The notes under the pieces: generated by a model
Seen by the model: the letters and a program-made list of their open reading frames with translations, nothing else
What the model was told of the DNA's origin: nothing
Databases searched by the model: none
Assembly: GCA_029953675.1 (NCBI GenBank)
Contig: JAMWBK010000003.1
Location: 2,790,001 to 2,854,000, forward strand
DNA length: 64,000 nucleotides
Reading direction: 5' to 3'
Origin: Rhodosorus marinus
Lineage: Eukaryota; Rhodophyta; Stylonematophyceae; Stylonematales; Stylonemataceae
Made by a program: the position numbers and the translations under genes
Part shown: piece by piece, positions 9,908-21,680 of the stretch
How the letters are laid out: each line of letters opens with the position of its first letter
Position numbering within the stretch: the first letter of the stretch is position 1

Positions 9908-12325
9908 ATGACATCGGCCATTCGGTCTCTTATATGCTCAGCGTACCTTGGGAGGGGAAGAAGCGATTATGTTCGGCGGTAGATGTCGGACTTTGTACTG
10001 AAAGCTTAGTGGTTCCCTTGGTACTTCGGTCGGTGCTTTTTATGTTGGTCGAGTGGGAGGTTTGGTTGGTGATTTTTATGTAGGAAGTCGAAATGGGTGG
10101 GGAAGTTGGTGTTAGGGTTGGAACTGGATTTGTTGGCCCAGTATGGAGTACGAAGCGGGTGGCCTCGGATCGGGACTCGCGAGCGTGCAGGAAGCCACGG
10201 ATGATGGCGCATGGCGGGGAGAAAAAGCATAGGACTCCCCTTTTGGATGGAGTCAAGCTTCCTCGGGACTTGAAAAAATTTAGCGTTTCCGAGCTGCATC
10301 AGTTGGCGACCGAGTTGCGATGGGATACAATTCAGTCTGTGGCTTCTACGGGTGGCCATCTTGGCTCGTCCCTAGGGGTCGTGGAGTTGACCGTTGCATT
10401 GCATTACGTATTTGACACTCCACAGGACAAGATCATCTGGGACGTTTCTCATCAATGTTACCCTCACAAGATTCTGACGGGAAGAAGGGATCAAATGCAC
10501 ACTTTGAGGAAGAGAGAAGGGCTTTCCGGCTTCACGAAAAGGGATGAGTCGAAATATGATCCGTTCGGAGCTGGGCACTCGTCAACATCGATTTCGGCCG
10601 CCCTTGGTATGGCGGTAGCGAACGATTTGGACAAGAAGAAAACCCACAACATTGCAGTGATAGGGGATGGCGCAATCACAGGAGGTATGGCCTATGAGGC
10701 GATGAACTCGGCCGGGTACCTTAGAAACCGGATGTTAGTAATTCTAAATGACAACGGACAAGTATCTCTTCCAACTGGGCATAACTCCGCCGGTGGTGTT
10801 CGTCCTTCCGGCGCACTTTCTGACTACACCGCGAGGCTGCTTTCATCAAGCAGATTTTTGAGCGTCCGAGGCATGGCGAAGTCAATGTCAACGCAGCTCC
10901 TTCCTGGAGGGCTCCAGGAACTGGCAAAGCAGGTGGACACGTTTACAAGGGGGATGATCAACCATGGGGGAACCCTCTTCGAGGAGCTCGGATTCTACTA
11001 CATCGGTCCTGTAGACGGGCACAATATCGAAAGTCTTGTAAGAGTCCTTGAGAATATTAAGAATCTCGACGGAGACAAGCCAATCTTTTTGCACGTGAAA
11101 ACGGAGAAGGGAAGGGGCTACAGTTTTGCGGAGTCAGCATTTGACAAGTACCATGGGGTCGCGAAATTTGACGTCGAAAGCGGAAAGCAACAGAAGAGTT
11201 CCTCGAACACTCCCGCGTACACAAGCGTGTTCTCGGATGCTCTCATCCGAATGGCTGAACACGATTGCAAGGTTGTCGGAATCACCGCTGCTATGCCAGG
11301 TGGAACTGGAATGGGCAAGTTCGGTGACAGGTATCCTGAGCGGATGTTTGACGTTGGTATCGCTGAACAGCACGCTGTGACTTTTGCCGCTGGCCTAGCG
11401 TGCGAAGGATACAAGCCGTACTGTGCGATATACTCGACTTTCCTGCAGCGCGGATACGACCAGTTGGTTCATGACGTCGCTCTACAGAAGCTCCCAGTTC
11501 GATTCGTGTTGGACAGGGCTGGCTTAGTCGGCAACGATGGTGCTACCCACCAGGGAGCTTATGATCTAAGCTACCTGGGATGTATACCGGGACTGGTTAT
11601 CATGGCGCCGAGTGATGAGGTTGAGATGAAGAGAATGTTGACCACCATGAACGACATTGATGATCAACCGTCTGTTATTCGCTTCCCGAGAGGCTGTGCT
11701 TACGGAGAGGAAGCGCTTGCTGAAACTTTGGGATACCCCATGAATCAAACAGATGAACCTGGAAAGCTTCCAATCGGCAAGGGAAGAATTTTGCGGAGTA
11801 CTAAAGGGAAGCCAGATAAGGCGAGAGTATGTCTCTTCTCGATCGGTACGAGACTTGTTGATTCGGTCAAGGCTGCAAAAGTTCTGGAGGTAAGTAGCAC
11901 TTTTGAAGACGTCCATGTACGCCCTTCATCGTCATTGACAAGCTCTTCATTGCCGTCTTGAACAGGAGCAAGGGTTCTCTGTGACAGTCGCTGACGCTCG
12001 CTATATGAAGCCTCTGGACACCGAACTCGCCGGGCGCCTTGCCACAACCCACGACGTGATGATCACAGTAGAGGAGGGCTCGATAGGCGGCTTTTCATCG
12101 CACGTACTCCACTTCCTAACTTTGGAGGGGCTGATGGACTCTGGCAAGCTCAAGTTCCGGTCGATGGTGATCCCCGACGTGTACATCGAACATGCCACTC
12201 AGACTGAGCAACTTGAACAGGCGGGGCTGAACTCCTCGCAGATCGCGGCAACGGCTTTGAAAGTGGGTGCTAAGCAGGGAGAGTTGCAAACACCGGCGGA
12301 GATGGAGAGGATTGTTGCAATGTAA
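9908..12325 (+). CDS. DXS: 1-deoxy-D-xylulose-5-phosphate synthase (plastid MEP pathway)
   Basis: Condenses pyruvate and glyceraldehyde 3-phosphate, using thiamine diphosphate, in the first step of plastid isoprenoid synthesis. The core is unmistakable: [19 protein letters not shown], the TPP motif [18 protein letters not shown] with NDNGQ, then [35 protein letters not shown] and a C-terminal transketolase domain. My model has exons 9908-9978, 10116-11889 and 11966-12325, which sum to 2205 nt (734 residues) and close in frame. The first exon encodes [20 protein letters not shown], an acid-poor Ser/Arg/Ala stretch suiting a plastid transit peptide. The alternative is a start at ATG 10093 in the second exon, which would give a poor transit peptide. 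The 11890-11965 intron is certain. Plastid location is inferred. Confidence 0.95.
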
Positions 12326-12775
12326 CTTTCGACTTTTTTAAAGTATCTGACTATTAACGAGGTGAGGCACCGCGATTCTCCGTTGGTCTCCACGTGCAGC
12401 AATAGTGAATGTGCTGACCCTTGGAAGCAATGGTGAAGGAGAGGTTGTACCCGGATTCGTTTGCTTGTTTTCGTATTTTCTGATATATCCGCGGGTTAGT
12501 ATGTCGGCGCCGTGACTATGAATAGCTTTTTTTCATGAGATACGTACTCGCTGCAATAGCGCAATGTATAGTTTTCCTGTTCTTCGTCTTTGGAATTTTT
12601 AACAGCCGACTTTCTTTCGCAATAAGAGGAATACATGTAGTCGAAGCTGAACTTCTTCAATTTCGAAAATTTTCCGTTCCCCACGACGTCGAAAAGGCTG
12701 TGGAATATTTCGGGCTACGTGCAATAACTCTACTGTTTTCAGTTCCGTCGATGTAGGCCTTTCAAGTAGACTCGT
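12326..12775. other. Convergent intergenic gap; one small ORF
   Basis: Space between the 3' ends of DXS and the augmin gene. An ATG at 12535 opens a 73-codon ORF with a hydrophobic start (MRYVLAAIAQCIVFLFFVFG). It might be a small membrane or secreted protein, but nothing else supports it. Confidence 0.25.
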
Positions 12776-13781
12776 TCACTCACGCGCATCGACTATCTCC
12801 ATACTGAACTGGCTCAGTTGAGACGCATGCGGAGACTCATTCCTCACCAGCTCATCGAGTTTGGCGGACCTCAGCTGAACTTCTTTTCTCGTCACGGTGC
12901 TCAGCTCTGATACTATTTCCGCTAGCAGCTTGTCCTCTTCCGCAACCACCGCGAGCAAAGCTTTGCTGTTCTGTTCCGTAGATTGCATTGAAGGTCCATA
13001 GTCGTGTACCTTTCCATAGATGTCACTCTCGGCGACAGCCAGATTTGCCATCACGTCGTCAATACCTGTATTAAAGAAGCGGCCGTGGGCAGTGGGCGAA
13101 GCAGTGTGAGGACATGAACTGATTTCAATCATGTTCAGAGAGAAACCAACCTGAGCCTTTCACAGCACTCTGGACTCTATACTGCCCATCGCTTAGTTCA
13201 AGCACTTGTGCGAGGTGCGCGTTGACTTTTTCTGCCTCGTCCAAAGTCGAAATGAACGATTCAAGTTTGTGAAACACATTATCATTCACGCACTGAAGCT
13301 TACGCAAAATAGAGTCTTCTCTCTGATCTACCTTCCTGCGTGCGGCCTCTTCACGGGCTGTACATAATTCGCTGGAAAGTGCGTGCAGTTTTTTGCAATC
13401 ACGCTGCTCATCCGCTTGAACTTTCTTATTGTACCGTGCGTTGATCGCGTACCATTGAAGAAGCCTTGTTCCTAAATACATGATCTCCCTGCTTCCATCT
13501 GAGAAGTCTCCACTCGCAATTGACCTAGGAGCTAGGGTCTGGCGTTTGGTGCCTGAAATATGCGTATTAATTGTAGGTCTACTAACGCTCGGCTTTGTAC
13601 GGGCAGCCCGGAACTCCTTTTTTTGCGTCCCCAACTGCCCAACCCCGTTTCCCCTCTGTATTCCATGACGAGGAACGTCCTGAGCAGACTTCTTCGTGTT
13701 GATTCCTGTACTGGGAATCGGTTCACGGGCTCCAGACTCATTACCAGATGAAGAAATCCCACGGCCGTACCCAACTACCAT
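12776..13781 (-). CDS. HAUS8: Augmin subunit 8 / QWRF-motif family protein
   Basis: Two exons, 13781-13151 and 13065-12776, give 921 nt and 306 residues in frame. The first ~100 residues are basic and Ser/Pro/Gly-rich, typical of a disordered microtubule-binding tail. Then comes MYLGTRLLQWYAINARYNKK, aligning with the LHNRLLQWRFxNAR signature of HAUS8 in animals and AUG8/QWRF proteins in plants, here with Y in place of RF. The rest is a long coiled coil to the C-terminus. Family knowledge: augmin recruits gamma-tubulin to microtubule walls for branching nucleation, and subunit 8 contacts the microtubule. A GTG further upstream (13823) is in frame but preceded by a stop, so I chose ATG 13781. 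It converges on DXS. The assignment rests on one motif plus architecture. Confidence 0.7.
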
Positions 13782-15432
13782 GTCCCAGCCTTGTCCCAAA
13801 CCAAGCGAGACCTCTTCCCGCACCTCATCAGCTCACACCACGGCCTCCCTGAAAACAGATAGCAGACTCACACGCAGCGAAATACGACTAGAAACCGCAA
13901 ACAAAAAGAACAGACGGTCTGCATCCCAGATATGTGACTAAACCAAACCCTCTCCCCACATCGACTCTACCAAACCCGCAATAAAAAAAAATACTCGCCG
14001 TTCAATATTAGCCCAAACATTTAAATTTCAAAAATCGTAAAAACAACCTCAACTCAATCATTAAATTTATTATTGATTGAATTTATATTGACTAGACTTG
14101 CCCTAATAATGATTGATAATATCATAGGCGGAAATGTTTTTGGCGGGAAAAGCAGCGAGCAAATCCGTCAGAGTTTCCCAAGAGGGTCAATAGCTGCCGC
14201 ACTTCACTCCTACATTTGTTCTCGAGGGGATCTCGGAGTCAGCCCTGTGTCCGTTTTTCTTCTTCTGGAAAGATTTACGTTACCAAAACCCTACAATGGC
14301 GGTTGACCCAGGCTTTTTGGGGGGTGGGGGCCGGTGGGTCGGAGGGTTGTAACCTTTGTTCGAGAGAATCCATTTGCGTGCATTCTCTGTTGGAAAAAGC
14401 GGACAAGTTCGGGAATCTGAACTCCTCTCTTACCCCCCCCTCCCCACGCACACACACACCTTCTGTAGGTAGTCGTAGGATGGACTTTTGTTCCTTCCCT
14501 CGAGACTTCGGCGAGCGGGTTTTTGGAGTTCTCCAGTTGGATCTTGCGGGAGCTCTGGATCTATCGCTACTGTTGAACTGGCAAAAGAAAAAATAGCACA
14601 CACAGCAACAGCAAGCCCTCATCCTTCATTTAATAGTGACCTCGGGACTGACACGTGAGACGTGTGTAAAAGAGTGAACAGATGAGGGCTGCTACTTCGC
14701 TGTCGTGGGTACTATGGGCAGCATGCTGTTTCCTACTCATTTACGGCCAAGACGTGCTCCTGTGTCATCTCCTAGGTAGGTATCGAATTGCTATACCTCG
14801 GACCTCAGTAGGTCACTAACCGTCAAGAAAAGAGCAACCAGGCAATGCTGGGTTCGCAGGAGCGTTTTCAAGTTAATCGGAGAAAATCTCGCAAGCAGGA
14901 ATCGCTTAGACCAATCCACCACCCAGCACTCTTGACGTTGATGCAATAACCGTGACCTGCTCTATGAACACCCAAGTCCTACTGGAAGCTGTGAATCGAT
15001 CCATCGCTCATAATGCTTGACATTGATTCAACAAACCCGACCTAATTCCTACCACAAAGTCCAACAGCAAGCAGCCACTCGTTTCGATCAGAGTTTTCAA
15101 AAGGGCGATCAAGTCCGCGATTCTTAGACCTGCGAAAGCAGTTCGCTGCCCGAATTCAACCCATCTGTGGTGAGATGACTAACAACCATTCCGTCGATCG
15201 GTGCATTGAAAATGGGGGTGGACATGGCCGAAGATTTCACGGAGGCGATGGGAGTAAAGGATCCATCGATGTGACATCTGAAGAAGGAGGATCAGTGATA
15301 CACCTGAAGCTTTTGAAAAGCTTGTATAGTGAAAAGTAGTATTGAGGACACACAACGTGGGGGTGTTCTTCTGCAGTCTTTGTGTTGGCGTTGAGTTTTG
15401 AGTTGAGCTGAGGCCGTTTTGGGTCGTCGGAA
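13782..15432. other. Divergent intergenic between HAUS8 and MED1
   Basis: No complete gene. An ATG at 14692 opens an 84-base segment encoding a signal-peptide-like start (MRAATSLSWVLWAACCFLLI) followed by a gtaggt donor, but I find no continuing exon. 13960-14100 is AT-rich. The remainder shows nothing. Confidence 0.35.
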
Positions 15433-17930
15433 ATGGAGGGTTCTGATGATAACAAGAACTTTGGCGACGCTCTGAGGGATGCGAAGAATGCATTGGCAAA
15501 GGTGGGATACGATGGTCTTGGATTGCATCACAACAAGGATGTGAAAGGTAGGTTTTGGTCTTCTTCTTTCCCTCTACCCCTTCTCGAGTCATCTGGTTTG
15601 TGCTTTTTGTGTTGCCTTTTTCAGCATTTCCTGAAGATCGATGCTCATTTCCGGTTCTTCCTTTTGTTTCAGGATCGATTCATGGACTCGGGCCAGTTCC
15701 AGTGGCTACCGCTCTGAATCAACTTAAAAGTGCAGTTTCTACATTGGAGAAAGTAGCTGAGAACAAGGATGTGTGGACTGATAGATTCTACTATGAGCTA
15801 GGAAAGCTGAAAGGTACTCTAACGAAAGAAGACACAGCCCACCGCTTAGCATGAACCCACGTCCGAACGAAAAACTGACATAAGCGCGCAAAAAAAAAAC
15901 AACGGCAGGTGAACTCTCGCAACAGAGCAAACGTGTTGAAGACATGAAGAAAGCCCTCACCAACGCGGCGGAAACATGCGCAAGAGAAGACCCATTCGCT
16001 CCTCCTGGTTTCCGGTTATCCCGTAAGGTGCGCCTGGCTGCTGAAAAGGCGGGGCTGCAATGGGCAGAGGAAGCATCTCCAGATTCCGTATCAGTTCCAG
16101 AACTATCGATCTACGGAAAAACATTCCTTGTCGGTATTCAGTAAGCCAACTCCCACATCACCATACGCGGGGGGCTAGTACTGCTTTCTCCGTCAAAGCG
16201 AGAAACGCTTTGGTCCACGCCGGAAAACGCTTTTCATAGTTGCGGACACGGTATCTGAGCAGCCAGAGGCTTGCGGTTTCAACCACGATGAGCGGAGTTA
16301 TTCCCTGCTCGTCGTTCTCCTCAGACTTTGTCTTTTACGGACCTCTGAGCGGAAACGATTTGTCTTTGTCCTTGTCATGCAGTTTCCAACCGGATAGTAA
16401 TGCGACCGACGTCAATTTCGTCAACGTTGTTGGAGACAAGGAAGATCCCGCAGATATGGCTGTGAACCAGGATATTGAGAGGCTCTTGGAGGAAGAACTC
16501 ATCGATGAGGTATGGAACAGACAACTGCTTATTCGCGGGATTTTGTTGTTCCCAGACTCGGTTGTTGTTAGGTCACCGGTCGCGAAGTTGCGATGGATCT
16601 CTTCCGCGTCCCGTTTGGCGATGCACACCCGGGGCTTGTCTTGAGAATCGGGAGGTTAGATCGTCCGACTGAAAATGAATATCGCCTTTTTTTGCTGCTT
16701 TCGTCGGCTTCAGTTTGAACGAGTCTTGAGGACCCTGTTGGAGCTGGAATCGCTGGAGACCAAGCTCGGAGAATTCAAGCTGAAGGATTCTTTGACAGGG
16801 TTTGAGGAAGACCTGCTCGCATTTCAAAAGAGCGAAGAAAACGCGGGTGCGAGTGTGGTGCAGAGAATCTGTTTGGGCCACGGGTTGATAAGGAGAACAG
16901 CAGCTGGGCTTCAGATTAAATACCATGCGACTGCTGCCGGGATGGTAAAATTGAACAAGCAGGCGTCGTTGGAAGGCCCTGAGGTACCTCTTGAGCCCGA
17001 TGAAACGTATTCCGCTGATGTTGGAGTGGATGACGCGACGCCGCCCAAGGCTATAGCGGTGGGTTCGCAGGGAGTTGGTACTGCGCCGAGCGTAGTTCCC
17101 AGCCTGCCGTTGGAGTTCACCTTTGCGTCTGAGTCGACACAGACCGTGGCCGCAATCTATGTCCTTCATCTCAATCCCCCAGTAGTCTGCTCAAGTTCCT
17201 TAGCCACATCTTTGGCGTCTCTTTCAACTCCATACTCAAACGAGGCGGGAGTCCCATGGACTGAGAAAGGAACCGGACTTCAGATGCTGCTGAGTCCTGA
17301 GGCGTTTGACCAAGGCGGAGTGGATGTGCTCAGAAATTGCAGTCTAAGGGACGGAAGCGTTGTTGCCTTCTCCCACCCAGGTAATCGGTATTTGGGTGCG
17401 ACTGTCTCAAGAATCCCAGTTGTTCATCCGCGCGACCTCAACGTCGCGTTCAGACTGCTTCGACAACAAGCTACATTCAACGAACTGTTCACCTCATGCT
17501 GTCAACAAGACATTGATTCTGCAGATTTGTCAAAAGAAGCCAGAACCGTGTTGTCTGCTGAGGTACGTTATTAAACCACTCACGACACATCTATGAGCCG
17601 GTCATCGTTATTGGGTGCTTCCAACACTGAAACCGTGGTTACTCTGCTCATCTTGTACCCTTTCTCGGCTTTCGCTTGACCTAGGTGGTTCTTTCCGACC
17701 CGCCGTCTTTTCTTCAAGTGGATATCTCGAATAAAAACGAGGAGACTGCTGTACTGACAATTGGTATATCTATTGCAGAGGGAGGGCAGATTCATGTTAC
17801 TCTGCAAGGGCAAAACCCATGGTGCTCGGACGCGACAGCTACAAAGTTGCTTCGAGCCTCTAGGAATGTCCCACTTTCTATCTACTACATGAGAAAGGCA
17901 GAACAGGGGTCTGGTGCAATGGCAACTTAA
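15433..17930 (+). CDS. MED1: Mediator complex subunit 1
   Basis: Six exons: 15433-15547, 15673-15813, 15909-16140, 16383-16509, 16714-17562, 17685-17930; 1710 nt, 569 residues, in frame throughout. The order of conserved blocks follows the Med1 domain: an N-terminal helical region, DVNFVNVVGDKEDP, a helical hairpin around LETKLGEFKLKDSLTGFEED, YVLHLNPPVV, then VVHPRDLNVAFRLLRQQATF, FNELFTSCCQ, and finally NVPLSIYYMRKAEQ. These match the animal/fungal Med1 core in order and spacing. Mediator bridges transcription factors and RNA polymerase II; MED1 sits in the middle module. There is no long C-terminal disordered tail with LxxLL motifs as in vertebrates. A possible extra exon at 16572-16654 reads protein-like but breaks frame, so I left it in the 16510-16713 intron. 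Confidence 0.85.
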
Positions 17931-17955
17931 GGGTACGCCTCCACGTGTTTTAATT

Positions 17956-20764
17956 TCACCACGTGACTTTCTTCAAGAGTCTTGTCGCCCATTGTGGTGG
18001 ACCTCCCTCAAGCCCTTTGAAAGTGTAACCGAAACGGAAGGCGACCTTCAACGGCCACAAGAGTATTCTGGCAAGCCACAATGGAACCGTACGTGTTAAG
18101 CACGATACACTTTGTGGTTTGAGACAGTCATCAATTGAGAAAAGGGGATGATTCAGCAGCGACGAAGTGACAACCCAAACGCGTTAGAGCACAAGAACGA
18201 GGGGATAGTGTCAAACAACGCTCACCGTATGCCGTCCACATACAGGACATCGTTGAGGGTATGAGGATGGTATACCCCCATCCTCCTCTCTCTCCTGATG
18301 CCGGTGACGACCTTGTCACTATACAGCGCATCACCAACGGACAGCTCCTCGGCCAATATGAGCTTTTCGGATTGCCCGACTAGGTAGTGTGATGATGCTA
18401 CTGAAAGAGATTCGCCTGATTCAAAGCGAATTATCATATAAAGGGAACTGTCCTTTTGCATCCGTCGTGTGAACAAAAACACGGGGGTGAACTCTGTTTC
18501 CGATGAGCGCACACGATCCCCGATATCCAGGAGGTCCATAGGCTTAAAAGATCCATCTGCGCCAGTGAAAATACGCACAAAATGGTACTCAGAGATACTC
18601 TGAAGACAACCCCAGGAAGATCTGGACGCTACCTTCAAGCTCGACGGTGGAAGAACCTGGAAAGCAAACTTCTTCTGGAGCTGGCGGTTGTTCCCCGGCC
18701 GTCCTGGTAAGCGCGAGGAAAAAAGGACATACATCAGCCCTTTAACGTCTGCGGACGGCGATGGATCTGAATGGAATCGTTCCGTACCCGCTGTGTCTGA
18801 TAGCTATCAGTTCGTTGGACGAATCTGAGGTGTACAAAAGAGTACCATCCTTGAGGAAGATACCATCAACTGGCCTCACTTCCCGGGTTTCTAGGAAGTC
18901 GTGAATCAGTTCGTAGTCATCGCTGCTTGGCATTCCGGTTGAACTGCGCATGACACAAGGATTGGATCTGTTAACGAGGATATCCTAGTCGTCGCCCGAG
19001 CCGGGTGACGGTGACATACGAGTCAAACTTCACTCTGGCAACAGCATATCCAGACGGTGGGTCTCGATTCCAGCTGCCATGGCTGAACACGATCATGTCG
19101 CCCTCACCGTCCGATGGGAAGGGAAACTCCATATCATCTCCGGACGGGGGCTGGAACGCAAAACCTAATGGAGCCCAATGAGCCGGCAAGCAATACCTGT
19201 TTACGTTTGCACGACAAGCTAGGTTCAGTGATTTGCTGAAATGAGAATATCAAGAGCACAGGGAAATTCTCCCCGGGCTGCTAAACCTTCTGGCTACTGA
19301 AACGCCCGGAACTCCAGATAAGCGCGTCACCCAACGCAAGATGGTACGGATCTAAACTGAGACAAGAAGAAACTCACGCTGGGCGTTGGACGAGTTCTTC
19401 ATTTCTGCAATCCTCGTCTGTAAAACTCGCCTCTGGGAAGGTCTTGGGCCATGCCCACTGCGTCGTCTTCCCCTGCCCAAAGCCGTTGTCAAGAATTCCC
19501 TCAGAGAAGCAGTAGGGATATCCGTAAAATTTGCCAGCGCCGGTGAATTGGTTGATTTCCTCGCAAGGGTTGTCGTTATGAATATCTCCTCCAATGTCAT
19601 CCCGAACAAGCTGGTCAGCTGCATTCTCAACCCTGAAAACCGGTCCGAGGGAACCCATTGGAGTCAAGCAAACCAATGTCAGAAAACAATGGTAGACAAA
19701 AATTCTCCCTACGCTTTAGGACTTTGATGTTTTGAATTCCATGTTCTAAGGAGCTGATCAAACACCTCGACGGGTTCATGTTCGACAGAACGACGACGCA
19801 GATGCGTTGACATTTCTTAAGCCCTCTGGCTGCGACATGAGGCGTTTGATCATGTTCTCTTCACGTTCAAGAAGGCAGGACCTGCGCTTGGTTCGGCCAC
19901 CTACCCCCATAAGACGCCTCGTGAGTCAAATCCTAGGCCAACTTCGTTCCGAAGACCAGAGGCGAACAATTCAAGTGTGTCCCAGTCGTTGTTGCCGGCT
20001 TCGATGGCATCCTGCGAAACTCGCTTCAAGTTGCTTCGAACTGGAGTCGGATCCACATTTCCTAACGATCCGGTAGCTATGTACAGTCTGCCCCTGAGGC
20101 GCGGAGAGGAGGACGAGCGAGGGCAGACTTTAGAAGTGGTCTTCGTCATATTCCTTGGCTTGTCTTTCTTCGCAGCTGGCTTACTGGTCGTCTAGAGCAA
20201 GGCTCCTCGTGAAATGTCCTCCCCGTGGAATGTTCTTGACAATCACGTGCTGGGATTCGGCCATTTTCTCCTGTGAGTTGTAGATGTATCTGTACACTGT
20301 GTCCTCAGTTGAGACGAACGCATACGGACCTCCGGAAGCAACGGCTCTCTCGCTCTCGTCGATCAAGACTGCATGGTTAAGGCCCAGGCCTTGTATCAAA
20401 ACCACCTTTTTTACATCCTGAGCGGCCAACCATATAGTCAGTAGGGAAAGGATGCCAAGCCATCTGCTGGATACGAAAATACTTCGGAGACTACCTCAAC
20501 GGACTGATCTGAGTTGGGAGGGGGATAGAGTAGCACCAGTGATCCAGTGCCCTTCTCGATGACCAAAATATTTCCTTCAGAATCCTGCACCAAGGACCTC
20601 GCGCTCTCTACCTCCGCGTACTTGAAAGCGCAGTATCCCTCCCGAATCGCCCCGCCGGCGATTGCAAATCGATGTCCGCACGCACTGTCAACTTCATGAC
20701 AGTAAACAAGCGAGGAAGAACAGAGAACAACCAGACCATAAAGAATTAACTGCGTTCCAAACAT
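17956..20764 (-). CDS. Secreted PQQ-type glucose/sorbosone dehydrogenase with C-terminal Hedgehog-type Hint domain
   Basis: Nine exons on the minus strand: 20764-20495, 20417-20185, 20093-19905, 19632-19378, 19196-19020, 18943-18788, 18703-18633, 18556-18226, 18109-17956. Total 1836 nt, 611 residues, every junction canonical and in phase. Residues 1-22 are a signal peptide (MFGTQLILYGLVVLC...). Residues ~25-425 form the six-bladed dehydrogenase: GRLYIATGSLGN, FASGLRNEVGLGF, GGDIHNDNPCEEINQF, FSHGSWNRDPPSGY. A short linker then leads to CFPGSSTVELEDGS at Cys440, the Hint start, followed by LLDIGDRV, FTPVFLF, LSVASSHYLV, SVGDAL, MGVYHPHTLNDVLYVDGI and VSC. This is the Hog-type Hint fold, which in Hedgehog cleaves at the residue before the Cys and attaches a sterol. 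Cleavage and lipidation here are inference. The C-terminus (LARILLWPLKVAFRFGY) resembles a sterol-recognition-like hydrophobic tail. Its 3' end lies 25 bp from that of MED1. Confidence 0.88.
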
Positions 20765-21680
20765 TCGTGCTAACCTGCTCCAGGCTAGTGGATGGATCTC
20801 ATAGCCTCTCCTAGGTAACTTCCTCACCCCAATAAGACAGCAACTCGAGGCAAGCGTCCTTCGCGAGTCGAATTTTGTTGTTAGGCTTGAGATGTAACAA
20901 ATTTACATCTAAATTCTTCGAGAGTTCTATATTCCAATGTTTCCTTCTGCTGGGGTTGACAAATGGTTTTTGATCTAATTGTTTTTGGAAAAGTTGCTGG
21001 AGTTGGAGGGGTTTGGTTGACGTCATTTTTATGAATTAAGAATGTTTTTAGGTGATTTTTGTATGTATTGGTGATGCTGAATGTGAGTGCTAGCTGTGAC
21101 TGACGAAGGAAGTGGAGCTATAAGTTATAGTATCACCCAAAGCTGTTTTGGACGATGCAGCGTTCTAGTTAAAATGACAGAACCCCACGTGTCCCTGTGC
21201 AGCTATTTGAGCGTCAACATTTGAGCTACTAGAGTGTCTAGCGCTTTCGAGGCGCCAGTGCACTGGAACCTGATATGTCAGCTCCTAGCGAAAGCCTGAT
21301 TCCGGTTATCCTCCAGCACAGGCCAACTATATGAGTTTCTCTTGCCCCTTGAGGAGACTTCTGCTATTTATCGTTGGAACGTGTGCTGTTTTAGCTGCTC
21401 ATTCTTCCAGACTCCTTTTCGTAAGCAAACTTCGTGAAGTCGATTTGTCAACGGGAGCCTCGCCTACGATGACAGCTGAATCAAGGCTTCTGCTTTTGGG
21501 CAGTTTGTAGTCATGAAATCAACGGAAGGAGGATTTGTTGCAGTCCTAAGATCTGTTTGATCGAGTTTGGGATGTATACCGCGGTATCAAAAGTGAGCTA
21601 TTAGTAGTTTTGTTTACGTACTATTTTGAATTTCGAATTAAAAATGGTTTATTCATCGGAGCGTGTTCTCCGTAGCTTCT
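20765..21680. other. Intergenic; one 71-codon minus-strand ORF
   Basis: An ATG at 21026 (minus) opens an ORF to 20811 that looks protein-like (NLLHLKPNNKIRLAKDACLE) and stops 46 bp before the dehydrogenase start. It could be a small protein, an upstream ORF of the dehydrogenase transcript, or chance. The rest, 21030-21680, shows no gene. Confidence 0.25.

Noticed and set aside
16572-16654. Extra MED1 exon (VTGREVAMDLFRV...)
   Set aside because: Protein-like, but at 83 nt no combination of its splice sites keeps the downstream frame, whereas one intron 16510-16713 does.
18068-18225. Shorter final exon of the Hint protein starting at 18067
   Set aside because: The acceptor at 18110 restores the conserved residues after VDGI and keeps the same frame, so I prefer it.
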